NCBI GenBank assembly: GCA_015491735.1
Contig: WFVH01000025.1
Location: forward strand, 1-64,000
DNA: 64,000 nt
DNA from: Gammaproteobacteria bacterium
GTDB taxonomy: Bacteria; Pseudomonadota; Gammaproteobacteria; Thiohalospirales; Thiohalospiraceae
Direction of reading: 5' to 3'
The notes under the pieces are model-generated. The model had not been told where the DNA came from. It saw nothing but the letters and a program-made list of their open reading frames with translations, and did not search any database. Positions 1 to 8,123 of this stretch are shown here, piece by piece. How positions within the stretch are numbered: position 1 is the stretch's first letter; each line of letters opens with the position of its first letter. The position numbers and the translations under genes are program-made.

Positions 1-1
1 A

Positions 2-130
2 GAGGGGCAATCGGTGCTGCTGGAGGAGTACGCCCGGCGCATGATTACCGAAGAGGAGATGCACCAGGGAGAGGTGGACAAGATGCTGCGCACACCGGGG
101 GACGTCGCCATATTCTCCGAAGCCGGATAG
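2..130 (+). CDS. C-terminal end of a possible ferritin-like protein (partial)
   Basis: This is an open frame entering from the left edge and ending at TAG 128-130; 42 residues are visible. The tail is charged and helical and holds EEEMHQGE, an ExxH pattern of the kind used as metal ligands in ferritin-like/rubrerythrin four-helix bundles. hemP begins only 3 bases after the stop, so the two are probably co-transcribed, which fits an iron-handling role. The family call is inference from a short segment; the rest of the gene lies outside the window. Confidence 0.45.
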   Translation, partial: EGQSVLLEEYARRMITEEEMHQGEVDKMLRTPGDVAIFSEAG

Positions 131-133
131 ACC

Positions 134-319
134 ATGAACAAAACATCAGATAAAACCGTTCGCCCGGACGATACACTCCGCGAAAAACCACGACCGGGAG
201 AGTCCCGCGTATCCACAGACGCGCTTTTCAACGGTACGCGGGAGTTGATCATCGAGCATACGGGAGAGGAGTATCGCTTGCGCATCACCAGCAAGGGAAA
301 ACTGATTCTCACCAAGTAG
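134..319 (+). CDS. hemP: Hemin uptake protein HemP
   Basis: This is a 61-residue small protein. Its C-terminal half carries the HemP signature: LFNGTRELIIEH, then GEEYRLRIT and the terminal GKLILTK. HemP/HmuP-type proteins are found next to outer-membrane haem receptors and in several proteobacteria are needed for receptor expression. Here the gene lies 3 bases after a ferritin-like tail and 110 bases before a TonB-dependent receptor, the usual setting. The N-terminal half is polar and poorly conserved in the family. I did not recognise a Fur box around it. Confidence 0.9.
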   Translation: MNKTSDKTVRPDDTLREKPRPGESRVSTDALFNGTRELIIEHTGEEYRLRITSKGKLILTK

Positions 320-429
320 AACGTCAAAACAGTATACAGCAGTCGCGTCAGCCAGCCACCCCGCCTCCGGGCAAAGGTAGCCAGCCATTATTTTTTGGTT
401 CGGTACCTTTTGTTCAAGGAGGTTTTTTT

Positions 430-2436
430 GTGGGTCTTTTAGCCCTCTCAACCATATCCTTGTTGGTAGTGACTCTGGTTCTGTCTGAGGCCGCAGCTGC
501 CGAGCAGAACACCGCAGAGATCACCAGACTGCGCGACGTAGTGGTCACCGGCACCCGCACCGAGAAACCGGTGCTGGAGGTGCCGGTGCGCACCGAGGTA
601 GTAAACCGCAGGGAGATCGAGAAGACCCACGCCCGTGATCTGAAAGAGGCGCTGGAGGATGTGCCCGGCCTGCTGCTCAAGCCCATCCACGGCAAAACCG
701 GTTTCCAGGTCTGGCTGCAGGGAATCAATTCTGACCGGGTACTGGTGGTACTCGATGGCGAGCCCATCAGCCCCAGCACCGGCTCCTCGGTTGATCTCAG
801 CCAGATCGGCGCAATGGATATCGAGCGCATCGAGATTGTCAAGGGCGCCACCTCGGCACTCTACGGAAGCAACGCCATGGGGGGTGTCATTAATGTTATT
901 ACCCGCAAACCTTCGCTGCCGCAGAGCTATCAACTGAGCCTGGATGGCGGCAGCTACGGAGACAAAAACCTCAGCGGTGACTCCAGTGACATCAGCGCCC
1001 GCCGCCTGGCAGCCAATCTGGCGCTGAAACGGCCTGGCGGGTATCTGCAGCTCAACGCTGATCTGCGCGACAAGGATGGTTACACCCTCGACCCGGACAC
1101 CTTTGTTTCAGAAGGTGAGGAGGGCAGCAAAATCAACCTTAATCTGCGCCTGGCCTGGACCCCGGATGACCAGACTGAAATCTATATTCTACCGCGCTAT
1201 TACCGGGAGAATATCAGCAACAACACTCTTTCAGACCTTATCCCCGGTGTCGGCAAACTCAAAAAGAGAAAAAATGAAGATGCCAGTCGCTTCGGCACCA
1301 CACTGGGTGTTGAACGCAAACTGGATAACGGTGGCCGGTTGCGCGGCTGGCTGCTTCGAGAGAACTGGCAGGATGTCACGCAGCAGGATGTCATCGCCAC
1401 CCCGGAGATAGAGCAGCAGCGTACCGCAGAGATTGATACCTGGCGCGCCGAATTGCAGTGGGACAGACCCGTGGGTGAGAACCAGGTTCTCACTTCCGGG
1501 CTGTTGCTCGGCCAGGAGGTCATGAATCAATACCAGGGGACTGGCCGGATTCGCGCCCCCGAAGTGGATAGCGCGGAAAAACGCAACATCGAGGCCTACT
1601 TGCAGGATGACATATTTATTGGCGAACAGTGGGAGGTCGTGCCGGGAATACGTATGCAGGAGGACAGTGATTTCGGTTTCCATGTTGCGCCCAGGATCAA
1701 CGCCATGTTTACGCCAAAGTGGTTTGCCGATGTCATCACCAATGTGCGCATGGGTATTGGCCGTGGTTACCGGGTGCCAAATCTGAAAGAGCGCTTTTTT
1801 GTCTTTGATCACAGTCAATTGGGTTACATGATAATCGGCAACGACGAACTGCAACCGGAGAGTTCTGACAGCTACCAGTTAGGCATCGAATTTGCGCGAG
1901 CGAATGAATTTCATGCCGACATTACCCTGTTTCACAACCGAATCAAGAATCTCATCGACACCCGGATCAATCCCGCCAAATCCAACCCCGCGATGAACAT
2001 TTTTGATTACCAGAACTTTGCCCGCGCCATGACCCAGGGGGTTGAGATCAGTGGCAGTCGCCGTGCGGGCCGTTTCGAGATGAAAGGCAGTTATACCCTG
2101 CTCGACAGTAAAGATCGCGATACAGGGAAAACGTTGAAAGAGCGCCCCCGCCACCAGATCAAGCTGGGGGCAGACTGGTACAGCAAGGCGGGGGGAACCG
2201 TGCTGACCTTGCGGGGCGTCTACCAGAGCCGGGAGTTTTATGATGCGGAAAATCTTCTGGAGTCACCCGCCTGGACCACCTGGGATCTGAAACTGACCCA
2301 GGCGGTTGGCGACAGATTCAAGCTGTTCGGCGGCATCGACAACCTGACCGACGAGCATCGTGACCCCGATGTCCGTTACGACAGGCGGCCCGAAGCGGGG
2401 CGCTTCATCTATCTGGGGGTGCGTTTCGATGGCTGA
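430..2436 (+). CDS. TonB-dependent outer-membrane receptor, probably for haem
   Basis: The protein has 668 residues. The GTG start is supported by AAGGAGG seven bases upstream (416-422). A signal peptide covers about residues 1-23. It is followed by the plug domain with a TonB-box-like stretch (RDVVVTGTR), the plug motif VPGLLLKPIHG, and IEIVKGATSALYGSNAMGGVINVIT. The rest is a 22-strand type barrel with the FRAP/NPxL-like region around NLKERFF and NDELQPESS. It ends in aromatic LGVRFDG, near the usual barrel-terminal pattern. Such receptors import metal-porphyrins or siderophores using TonB-ExbBD energy. The HemP and HmuY-like neighbours make haem the likely ligand; the ligand itself is inferred. 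Confidence 0.88.
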   Translation: MGLLALSTISLLVVTLVLSEAAAAEQNTAEITRLRDVVVTGTRTEKPVLEVPVRTEVVNRREIEKTHARDLKEALEDVPGLLLKPIHGKTGFQVWLQGINSDRVLVVLDGEPISPSTGSSVDLSQIGAMDIERIEIVKGATSALYGSNAMGGVINVITRKPSLPQSYQLSLDGGSYGDKNLSGDSSDISARRLAANLALKRPGGYLQLNADLRDKDGYTLDPDTFVSEGEEGSKINLNLRLAWTPDDQTEIYILPRYYRENISNNTLSDLIPGVGKLKKRKNEDASRFGTTLGVERKLDNGGRLRGWLLRENWQDVTQQDVIATPEIEQQRTAEIDTWRAELQWDRPVGENQVLTSGLLLGQEVMNQYQGTGRIRAPEVDSAEKRNIEAYLQDDIFIGEQWEVVPGIRMQEDSDFGFHVAPRINAMFTPKWFADVITNVRMGIGRGYRVPNLKERFFVFDHSQLGYMIIGNDELQPESSDSYQLGIEFARANEFHADITLFHNRIKNLIDTRINPAKSNPAMNIFDYQNFARAMTQGVEISGSRRAGRFEMKGSYTLLDSKDRDTGKTLKERPRHQIKLGADWYSKAGGTVLTLRGVYQSREFYDAENLLESPAWTTWDLKLTQAVGDRFKLFGGIDNLTDEHRDPDVRYDRRPEAGRFIYLGVRFDG

Positions 2437-2604
2437 TGAACCCGGACCGCATACCCTCATGAGCAGGCTGCGGAGAGCGGGGCGTGAAAAATCAAACACA
2501 AGCACCCCTGCTCCGGTTTTTTGCGTCCTGCTCTCCACAGCTTGTTTAACGGTTTTTCTGCCTGGCAGACGATTTTTCACTATCCACAACAGGAGTAAAC
2601 AAAG

Positions 2605-3972
2605 ATGAAACCACGCAAACGGCAAATCGTTCTGTCGCTCCTCATGTCCATGGCCCTGATCGGATTGAGCGGATGTCTGCATGAAGAGAAGGATGCAGCT
2701 CCTGATCCCGAGTCCGTCCCCGATCCGGAACCTGATCCCGAACCCGACAATAGCCTCTCTCTGATTGAGCTGAATGCCACGGCAGGAGGATTCGGCGCGC
2801 AGCCGGATGACCCGGCCAACAAGTACACCTACTTCAACCTGCACACGGGAAAGGTGCTGGAGTTGACGGACGCTGAAGCGGATAACTCCACCGAATGGCA
2901 TGTCGCCTTCAAGCGCACCAGGATCAAGCTGAACGGGGGAGCATCCGGCCCCGGTTCGGTAAAAGGCGCGGTCGCCGACCGGCAGGAGGATTTCCACCTG
3001 CCCGACGGATCGCCGAATGTCCCGGTATTTCTCGCCGCCACGGCCGAAAGCGAGCTGGCGGTATTCGAGCGCGTCACCGACAGCACGGCATTGACCTTCG
3101 AAGAGGAGAACAGGGAGCCGGCGATCGAGGGAGACGGAAGCAGCGCCGGCTGGTGGCTGTACAACCCGCAAGACCACACCATAACCGCCAACAGCGGCGC
3201 CTGGTGGCTGATTCGATCCGCCAGGGGGGACAGCTACGCCAGGATGCGCGTAACCCATATCGCACAGGCGGACAAGGAGGTCACGCTGGAGCTGTTCGTC
3301 CAGGGCAAGGATGACGACCGCTTCTCCGCCACCCCCGTCACCTGGATCGCGGCCATTGGCGCCGAAGGCGGCAGCAGGTGTTACGACTTCGACAACACCT
3401 CCCAGGTGGACTGCACCGGCCTGGGCGCAGGCAGCTGGGACATCATGGTGGATATCTCCGGCCGGGACTGGAATATCTGGACCAACGGAACGGTCAAGGG
3501 GTTTGGCAAGGGAGGCGCATTCGGAAAGATCGATGAGGCCGACATCGGCAACTACCCGGGCGGCACCGTAACCGCCGGGGGAGAGGATATCGCCGCCCGC
3601 TATCAGGCCGACCGCAGCGGACTGTTCAACAACAACAGCTGGTACGCCTACAGCCTGCAGGGCAACAGCAGGCTCTGGCCCAACTACCGCGTCTATGCCA
3701 TCGACACCGGCACGGCGAGGTACAAGCTCCAGATCATCGGCTACTACAACACCGGCGGGATCAGCGGTCACATCACCCTGCGCTACGCGCCCATCCCCGG
3801 CTCCGGGACGGTCAACGTCACCCTCGAGGAGTGGGGCATCTCGCTGGACAAAACCGCGGTCAAGGCGGGTAAGGTCAGCTTTCGGGTAACCAACAAGGGG
3901 CCGGATGACACCCACGAGCACCGTATCGGGAGAACAAGGATACCGTCGATCTGCCGCGCCGCCCCGGCATGA
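2605..3972 (+). CDS. HmuY-like haem-binding lipoprotein with truncated cupredoxin tail
   Basis: The protein has 455 residues. A lipoprotein signal peptide ends in the lipobox LSGC (Cys24), followed by an acidic Pro-rich linker (PDPEPDPEPD). Residues about 50-395 resemble HmuY-family proteins (tyYFNLHTG, WHVAFKRT, then alternating beta segments ending HITLRYAP). HmuY proteins are surface haemophores that hand haem to a TonB receptor, consistent with the gene upstream. From about residue 400 the sequence changes to a sulfocyanin/plastocyanin-like start (EEWGISLDKTAVKAGKVSF, VTNKGPDDTHEH). It then loses family resemblance and stops. The copper-site half of that cupredoxin is missing. At the same place another frame opens into a multicopper oxidase end, so the C-terminus looks like a deletion junction. 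Confidence 0.75.
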   Translation: MKPRKRQIVLSLLMSMALIGLSGCLHEEKDAAPDPESVPDPEPDPEPDNSLSLIELNATAGGFGAQPDDPANKYTYFNLHTGKVLELTDAEADNSTEWHVAFKRTRIKLNGGASGPGSVKGAVADRQEDFHLPDGSPNVPVFLAATAESELAVFERVTDSTALTFEEENREPAIEGDGSSAGWWLYNPQDHTITANSGAWWLIRSARGDSYARMRVTHIAQADKEVTLELFVQGKDDDRFSATPVTWIAAIGAEGGSRCYDFDNTSQVDCTGLGAGSWDIMVDISGRDWNIWTNGTVKGFGKGGAFGKIDEADIGNYPGGTVTAGGEDIAARYQADRSGLFNNNSWYAYSLQGNSRLWPNYRVYAIDTGTARYKLQIIGYYNTGGISGHITLRYAPIPGSGTVNVTLEEWGISLDKTAVKAGKVSFRVTNKGPDDTHEHRIGRTRIPSICRAAPA

Positions 3973-4205
3973 GCGGAACCAGCACAACGGTCAGAGTAGC
4001 CGTCCGCTTTGCGCCCGGCCCGGGCAGAACGGTGGCGGAAACCGTTGCCTGGGGCGGAGCAGATGCCATCGTCAACGCCGATCCCGCCGGGAACCTGAGA
4101 GGCCGCTCCGGCGGCTGGCTGTTCCACTGCCACATCCTGCCTCACGCCGCGCGGGGCATGATGTCCTACGTCGAGGTACGGGCAAACGGCGGGGAGAACC
4201 CATGA
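3909..4205 (+). pseudogene. C-terminal remnant of a multicopper oxidase
   Basis: A frame open from 3909 to TGA 4203-4205 overlaps the end of the HmuY-like gene in a different phase. It encodes ENKDTVDLP, then TTVRVAVRFAPGPGR, and ends GGWLFHCHILPHAARGMM. The HCHxxxHxxxxM pattern is the type 1/type 3 copper-ligand block that closes multicopper oxidases, and the preceding text matches the last beta strands of that domain. No start codon with a ribosome site and no N-terminal domains are present, so it is a remnant. It most simply arose by a deletion between the cupredoxin domain of the upstream gene and this oxidase, leaving the two halves out of frame. Confidence 0.65.
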
Positions 4206-4227
4206 AACTGTTTTCGGAGCATTCCCC

Positions 4228-4599
4228 ATGACGACACACACACCCTTTTTCCAGGGAAGAGACCGTACGGGCAGGGATGCCCACCCTTTAACCAGATCCG
4301 GATCGCTGGACGGAGGAGGGAAACCAGCGGATCCGGAAGAGCAGAATGTACCGCCGCCCGGAACACGCATGCCACCGCCCCGGGAAATCGAGGAAAACCT
4401 GGAGCTGTGCATCCGCAGATATCAGCGAAACCGCCGGTACGAACGGCTTGCCGGGAAAATCACCGAACTGCTGGCGGCACTGCTCGCCCACCCTGAAGCG
4501 GACGAGGAGATCCCCCGCTGGAAGCTGTGCCAGTATCGGCGCATGGCGAAACGGTGGCGCTGGATCGCATCCGGGCAGGGTGGAACCGGCAGGTTGTGA
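4228..4599 (+). CDS. Hypothetical basic protein in the haem cluster
   Basis: This 123-residue protein is not recognised. The first 45 residues are Gly/Pro-rich and probably disordered. The C-terminal two thirds is helical and basic (ENLELCIRRYQRNRRYERLA, then KLCQYRRMAKRWRWIAS), which looks like a conserved small domain rather than chance coding. It has no signal peptide or membrane segment. It starts 22 bases after the multicopper-oxidase remnant and is followed by a hairpin with a T-run. It may be a cytoplasmic accessory factor of the cluster; function unknown. Confidence 0.55.
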   Translation: MTTHTPFFQGRDRTGRDAHPLTRSGSLDGGGKPADPEEQNVPPPGTRMPPPREIEENLELCIRRYQRNRRYERLAGKITELLAALLAHPEADEEIPRWKLCQYRRMAKRWRWIASGQGGTGRL

Positions 4600-4631
4600 G
4601 CGGCAATGAAACACCGGTAATAACAATTTCC

Positions 4632-4693
4632 CCCGCTTCCCACTGTTTGAAGCACCGTTCCTCCGTTTGGTCCGGGAAGCGGGTTTTTCTTTT
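4632..4693 (+). terminator. Hairpin with T-run, terminator or attenuator
   Basis: A 10-bp perfect stem (CCCGCTTCCC at 4632-4641, GGGAAGCGGG at 4674-4683) is followed directly by TTTTTCTTTT. The loop is long (32 bases). It sits between two genes on the same strand, 20 bases before the Shine-Dalgarno of the next one. It could therefore end the upstream transcript or attenuate expression of the two genes downstream. Confidence 0.6.
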
Positions 4694-4713
4694 GATACAT
4701 AAGGAGGTTGAGC

Positions 4714-4983
4714 ATGACAAACGAGCGCATAGCGGAACTGGACCGACTGGCCAGCGATGCCATCCGGGAGTGCCGGATCCAGGGGCAGCCGGACAACCCT
4801 GTCCTGGAGTTCTGGAAAGGGGTCAAGATGGTGGTGGATGAGTTGAAGCGGGAAAGGGCGAGCCGCCAGGATGGCGGGAAAAGCGAACCCACGTTCGTGG
4901 GCAGAGGTTCAAGCCAGAACATGTACCCATCCGTCGTTGCCGGCGCTTCGGAAAGATCTATTGAGAAAGGGGTGAAAAGATGA
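4714..4983 (+). CDS. Hypothetical small protein coupled to the CbiX-like gene
   Basis: This 89-residue protein is not recognised. The ATG at 4714 is preferred over the TTG at 4708 because AAGGAGG (4701-4707) lies six bases upstream. The N-terminal 50 residues form a predicted helical segment (MTNERIAELDRLASDA, LEFWKGVKMVVDELKRE); the C-terminus is polar and low in structure. There is no signal peptide. Its stop codon overlaps the start of the exported CbiX-like gene (ATGA at 4980-4983), so the two are translationally coupled and probably act together. Confidence 0.6.
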   Translation: MTNERIAELDRLASDAIRECRIQGQPDNPVLEFWKGVKMVVDELKRERASRQDGGKSEPTFVGRGSSQNMYPSVVAGASERSIEKGVKR

Positions 4984-6677
4984 GTTTGAGCAAGATGTGG
5001 CCACAGTTCGTCCTTCAGGCAGGCATATTCTGCGTAATGCTCCTTTTTGCGCACTACTGCCAGGCGGGAGCCGCAAAAACCGGGTTTCTGGTGATGGCCC
5101 GGGATCGCGGCTTTCTCGGTAATCAGGAGATTGTCGCAATAGTGGAGCAGTTCCGGCAGGCGTACCCGGCCCGGCTGGCTCTGGTCGGATACAACCAGCC
5201 AGGAGTAAAAACCAGTTATGACGAGTACATTCATCGGGCGGTAAGTGACCTTGAAAGAGTGGGGGCAGAGAAGATCATCGCAATCCCCTTTTTCCTCTCC
5301 GATGCCGATCCCGTCTATAAACGGTACCGGGATCGGGCAAGGGAGTTTGCGGAATCTGCCACCCTCGAGTGGGCGCCAGCCATGGCGGAGAGCTATCTGA
5401 CCGCCCAGATCCTGCTCGATCGGGTGGAGGAGTTGAGTACCGACCCGACTCAAGAACGCCTGATAATAGTCGGCACCGGCGCAATGGATGAAGCCAGCCA
5501 CCAAGAGATAAAAAAGGATATAGACGCGTTGCTTGGCGAAATTACCGACCGCCACCGGTTCGAGGAGATCGCTGTTCACGTCTATTATGATCAAAATGCA
5601 ACTGATGCTGCGGAGAAAAACAGGGCGATCGACGAGCAGATAGTTCGCACTGCGGCAAAACGCGGGCACGCCCTGCTAGTGCCCTTTTTCATTGGCGTCA
5701 AATTCGATCAGCGTATGTCCCGCGAGCACTGGCTGGCGCAGCGGTTCGCGGAGTTCAGAATCGACGTGGGCAAATCATTGCTGCCCCACTCTGACCTGCT
5801 GACCTGGCTCGAAAAAACCGCAAACCGTCACTCACCCGCATCGATGGATCAGATCGGTGTGTTGATCATGCCCCATGGCTCCATTCAACCCTACAATGAC
5901 GGACTGGAAACGGTCATCACACCACTGCGAAAGCGCTACCGGGTGGAAGTTGCGCCCGGCATGGGTGACCCGCTGATTCTGGGACAGGCGGTACGGAAGC
6001 TGGAGCGGGACGGAATCAAACGAATCATCTTCATCCGCATGTACGCCATGGAGGAGAGCATGAAGGCGAAAACCGACTATATCCTCGGGCTGTCCAGGCA
6101 GCCCCCGGGCCACCATCACGGATCACTGCCGCCGCGAATCCGCAGCAGCGCGGTTTTCTACCCCTTTGGCGGCTATGAAGAAGACCCTCTCATTGCAAAG
6201 ATTCTTGAGGAGCGTATTCTGGAGATCAGTGAACAGCCCAAAAATGAAACTGTCATCCTGCTTGCCCACGGAGCCGGGGATGATGAGACAGACAAACGCT
6301 GGATCGACATCATCAACGGTAACATCGAGCAAATACGCAAGAAGCTTCCCCCGTTCAGATCCATCGAGGCCATGACCATGCGCGAAGACTGGCCGGACAA
6401 AAGGAGACAGTCTCTGGAAAAGATCCGGAGGCGGATCGAAAAAGGCAATCAAAACGGTGGCCGCGTACTGATTGTCTCGAACCGCCTGTATGGCTCCGGC
6501 CCTTACCAGCGCCTGCTCGGGGAGGCCGGCTTCAAAATGAACCACCAAGGGCTGGTGCCCCACCCCAACCTGACGCGCTGGCTGGAGAAAGGCATTGAAC
6601 AGACTCTCCATTCAGCACTGCTGCCAGCAGCCTTGCCGGAGAAGAAGGCGGGTGATACTACCAGAAATGTGTGGTAG
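4980..6677 (+). CDS. Exported protein with four CbiX-like (chelatase-fold) domains
   Basis: The protein has 565 residues. An N-terminal signal sequence (hydrophobic about 10-28, then CQAGAA) sends it to the periplasm. Four successive blocks follow the sirohydrochlorin cobalt/iron-chelatase (CbiX/SirB) plan: about residues 34-135 (FLVMARDRGF), 160-270 (IIVGTGAMDE), 288-375 (VLIMPHGSIQPYNDGLETVI) and 420-520 (VILLAHGAGDDETDKRW). Only blocks three and four keep the catalytic-type HG. Canonical CbiX is cytoplasmic, 120-300 residues, and inserts metal into a tetrapyrrole. An exported, duplicated version beside HemP, a TonB receptor and an HmuY-like lipoprotein suggests a periplasmic tetrapyrrole-binding, metal-inserting or metal-removing role. 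That role is inference. Confidence 0.75.
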   Translation: MSLSKMWPQFVLQAGIFCVMLLFAHYCQAGAAKTGFLVMARDRGFLGNQEIVAIVEQFRQAYPARLALVGYNQPGVKTSYDEYIHRAVSDLERVGAEKIIAIPFFLSDADPVYKRYRDRAREFAESATLEWAPAMAESYLTAQILLDRVEELSTDPTQERLIIVGTGAMDEASHQEIKKDIDALLGEITDRHRFEEIAVHVYYDQNATDAAEKNRAIDEQIVRTAAKRGHALLVPFFIGVKFDQRMSREHWLAQRFAEFRIDVGKSLLPHSDLLTWLEKTANRHSPASMDQIGVLIMPHGSIQPYNDGLETVITPLRKRYRVEVAPGMGDPLILGQAVRKLERDGIKRIIFIRMYAMEESMKAKTDYILGLSRQPPGHHHGSLPPRIRSSAVFYPFGGYEEDPLIAKILEERILEISEQPKNETVILLAHGAGDDETDKRWIDIINGNIEQIRKKLPPFRSIEAMTMREDWPDKRRQSLEKIRRRIEKGNQNGGRVLIVSNRLYGSGPYQRLLGEAGFKMNHQGLVPHPNLTRWLEKGIEQTLHSALLPAALPEKKAGDTTRNVW

Positions 6678-6731
6678 TTGAATCCACGGGGGAGAACCGG
6701 TAACTGTCAGAGCAAGTCTGAACTACTACAA

Positions 6732-7214
6732 CTAACAGCTTGCAATCTCCAGTTGTAACCGTTTCACCAGCTGCTCCACTTTTGCCATGGTTGCCAGATA
6801 CGCCTTGCGGAATGCTTCTTGCTCCTTCTGTACCTCTGCATGGATGCTTGCCTGTTTGCGATGCTCCGTCTCCAGTCTTTCCCGTTTGACCGGATCTTTT
6901 TCTCCCCGGGCCATGACGGCAGCCAGCCGTTTTTCATGCTCCTTCAAGCGGTTTTCATGATCCTCGATAACATCGGACAGATGAGTGGCAACATCACGAT
7001 AATCGGGAAGTTCTCTCTCCAGTTGATACAGTATCGCTTCGATACGGCGCTGTTTTCTTTTCCAGCCGACGATATCTTTCTTCCATTTTCTGTGCTCTCT
7101 ATGCCAAGTTGCATACTCGGCCTGCATCGCCTTGATCTGCGCAGTCAGCGCGGCTTGCGCCACGAGCAGCTGAGTCACGGGTGATTGCCATGGTATTGCC
7201 AGCTGTTTACCCAT
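6732..7214 (-). CDS. Hypothetical coiled-coil protein
   Basis: The 160-residue form is counted from the ATG at 7214, which is preceded by a GGGGGGAGAGAG ribosome site; an upstream in-frame start would add 25 residues. After a short N-terminus (MGKQLAIPWQSPVTQLL) the whole protein is charged and helical, with long Glu/Lys/Arg-rich heptad-like stretches typical of coiled coils. It has no membrane segment or signal. It lies 71 bases downstream of a general-stress-type gene on the same strand and converges on the CbiX-like gene. Family not recognised. Confidence 0.5.
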   Translation of the reverse strand: MGKQLAIPWQSPVTQLLVAQAALTAQIKAMQAEYATWHREHRKWKKDIVGWKRKQRRIEAILYQLERELPDYRDVATHLSDVIEDHENRLKEHEKRLAAVMARGEKDPVKRERLETEHRKQASIHAEVQKEQEAFRKAYLATMAKVEQLVKRLQLEIASC

Positions 7215-7285
7215 CTCTCTCCCCCCGGATAAACCGGTCATTGAAACCGCCGGTGCATGAACCGGATTCCGATCGGTCCGGTTCC

Positions 7286-7810
7286 TCAACCGGGAAAGAG
7301 CCGCACCGACTCAGCTCTGCCCCTGGATACAATCTTTTGCCAATCGCTCTCATCCCGCTTGCCATACTGCAGCAGCAACAGTGTCTTGCCATCCATTATG
7401 GATTGATGCAGATAGGCCAGATCCTCACCGGGTATACCCATGCGCCGCAAGGCGATGGTCAGATGCGTAACGGCCGCCGCACCGCTCATCAATCCGCTGC
7501 CCACAACGGCTCCGGCAATCAGCTCGGCAAAAGGACCCAGCACCAGCAATGGACCAACGCCGGGAATCACGAACAATCCCATCGCTCCGGCAAGCAAGCC
7601 GCCCAATGCGCCCCACACAGCACCCTGTTCGCCCCAAACCTTGAAGCGCTCACGCTCACTTTCATAGGAAACGCCGAGAAAATCGTCTCCTTGACCTCGG
7701 GCGCGCTGCAACAGGGAGATTTTGTCCATGGGAAAATCATGCTCAATCAGCCGCTCAGCCACCGCGTGTGCGTGCTGCGGATTTTCAAAAACGGCAGCGA
7801 GTATGGTCAT
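7286..7810 (-). CDS. General stress protein 17M-like / DUF1269-type membrane protein
   Basis: The protein has 174 residues. The N-terminus (TILAAVFENPQHAHAVAERL, FPMDKISLL) matches the alpha/beta start of general-stress-protein 17M (YflT)-type domains. A central Gly-rich hydrophobic segment (about 65-110: WGALGGLLAGAMGLFVIPGVG, then ELIAGAVVGSGLM) resembles glycine-zipper hairpins seen in DUF1269-like proteins. The C-terminal part (MGIPGEDLAYLHQSIMDGKTLLLL) is again soluble. Proteins of this build are usually stress-induced and membrane-associated, and their biochemical role is unknown. Confidence 0.65.
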   Translation of the reverse strand: MTILAAVFENPQHAHAVAERLIEHDFPMDKISLLQRARGQGDDFLGVSYESERERFKVWGEQGAVWGALGGLLAGAMGLFVIPGVGPLLVLGPFAELIAGAVVGSGLMSGAAAVTHLTIALRRMGIPGEDLAYLHQSIMDGKTLLLLQYGKRDESDWQKIVSRGRAESVRLFPG

Positions 7811-7952
7811 CGCCGTAATGCTCCTCCATTTCCTGAGCTACCTACCCCGGTCGACCTTCTTCGTTATATGGATTCGGGATCGCTGTTTTTCAAGAGGCGA
7901 AAAGAAAAAGCAACCACTCTGCGAACTGCAAATTTTCAGGGTTACAAGAAAA

Positions 7953-8104
7953 GTAACTATTCAGCATCGTATGAAACAAGCCGGTAACTGTTCAGATTGC
8001 CCCTGAAATCCGTCAGTTCAAGGCGAAAAATGGGAGTTTACGCGTGTAAATGACCATTTTTCAACGCAGAAATGGCGGATTTCAGGGGTGAGCTGAATAG
8101 TTAC
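7953..8104. mobile_element. IS66-type miniature element, complete copy with 8-bp duplication
   Basis: A 152-bp non-coding element with ends GTAACTATTCAGC and GCTGAATAGTTAC. It is flanked by the direct repeat CAAGAAAA (7945-7952 and 8105-8112). Inside, a second GTAACTGTTCAG begins about 30 bases in and opens a long imperfect palindrome that fills the rest of the element, centred on GCGT. GTAA ends with 8-bp target duplications are characteristic of IS66-family elements. It lies in the 313-base gap between a stress gene start and the ubiB stop; apart from this element the gap shows nothing I recognise. Confidence 0.9.
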
Positions 8105-8123
8105 CAAGAAAAAACCATCCCGC

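Noticed and set aside
320-429. Fur box for the haem cluster
   Set aside because: No stretch near GATAATGATAATCATTATC could be found between hemP and the receptor gene; regulation may act further upstream, outside the window.
2263-3987. Long open frame on the minus strand across the TonB receptor end and HmuY-like gene
   Set aside because: It is antisense to two well-supported genes, lacks family resemblance, and has a composition typical of a shadow frame in high-GC DNA.
4422-5669. 415-codon open frame on the minus strand
   Set aside because: Antisense to the small gene and CbiX-like gene, which have coherent ribosome sites, coupling and domains.
6690-6731. Possible tiny fragment of the IS66-type element (CCGGTAACTGTCAG)
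   Set aside because: Only about 14 bases match and there are no end or duplication features; too short to claim.
7953-8104. REP/BIME-type extragenic palindrome
   Set aside because: The copies are about 152 bp with fixed GTAA ends and different 8-bp target duplications, which indicates transposition and not REP/RAYT sequences.
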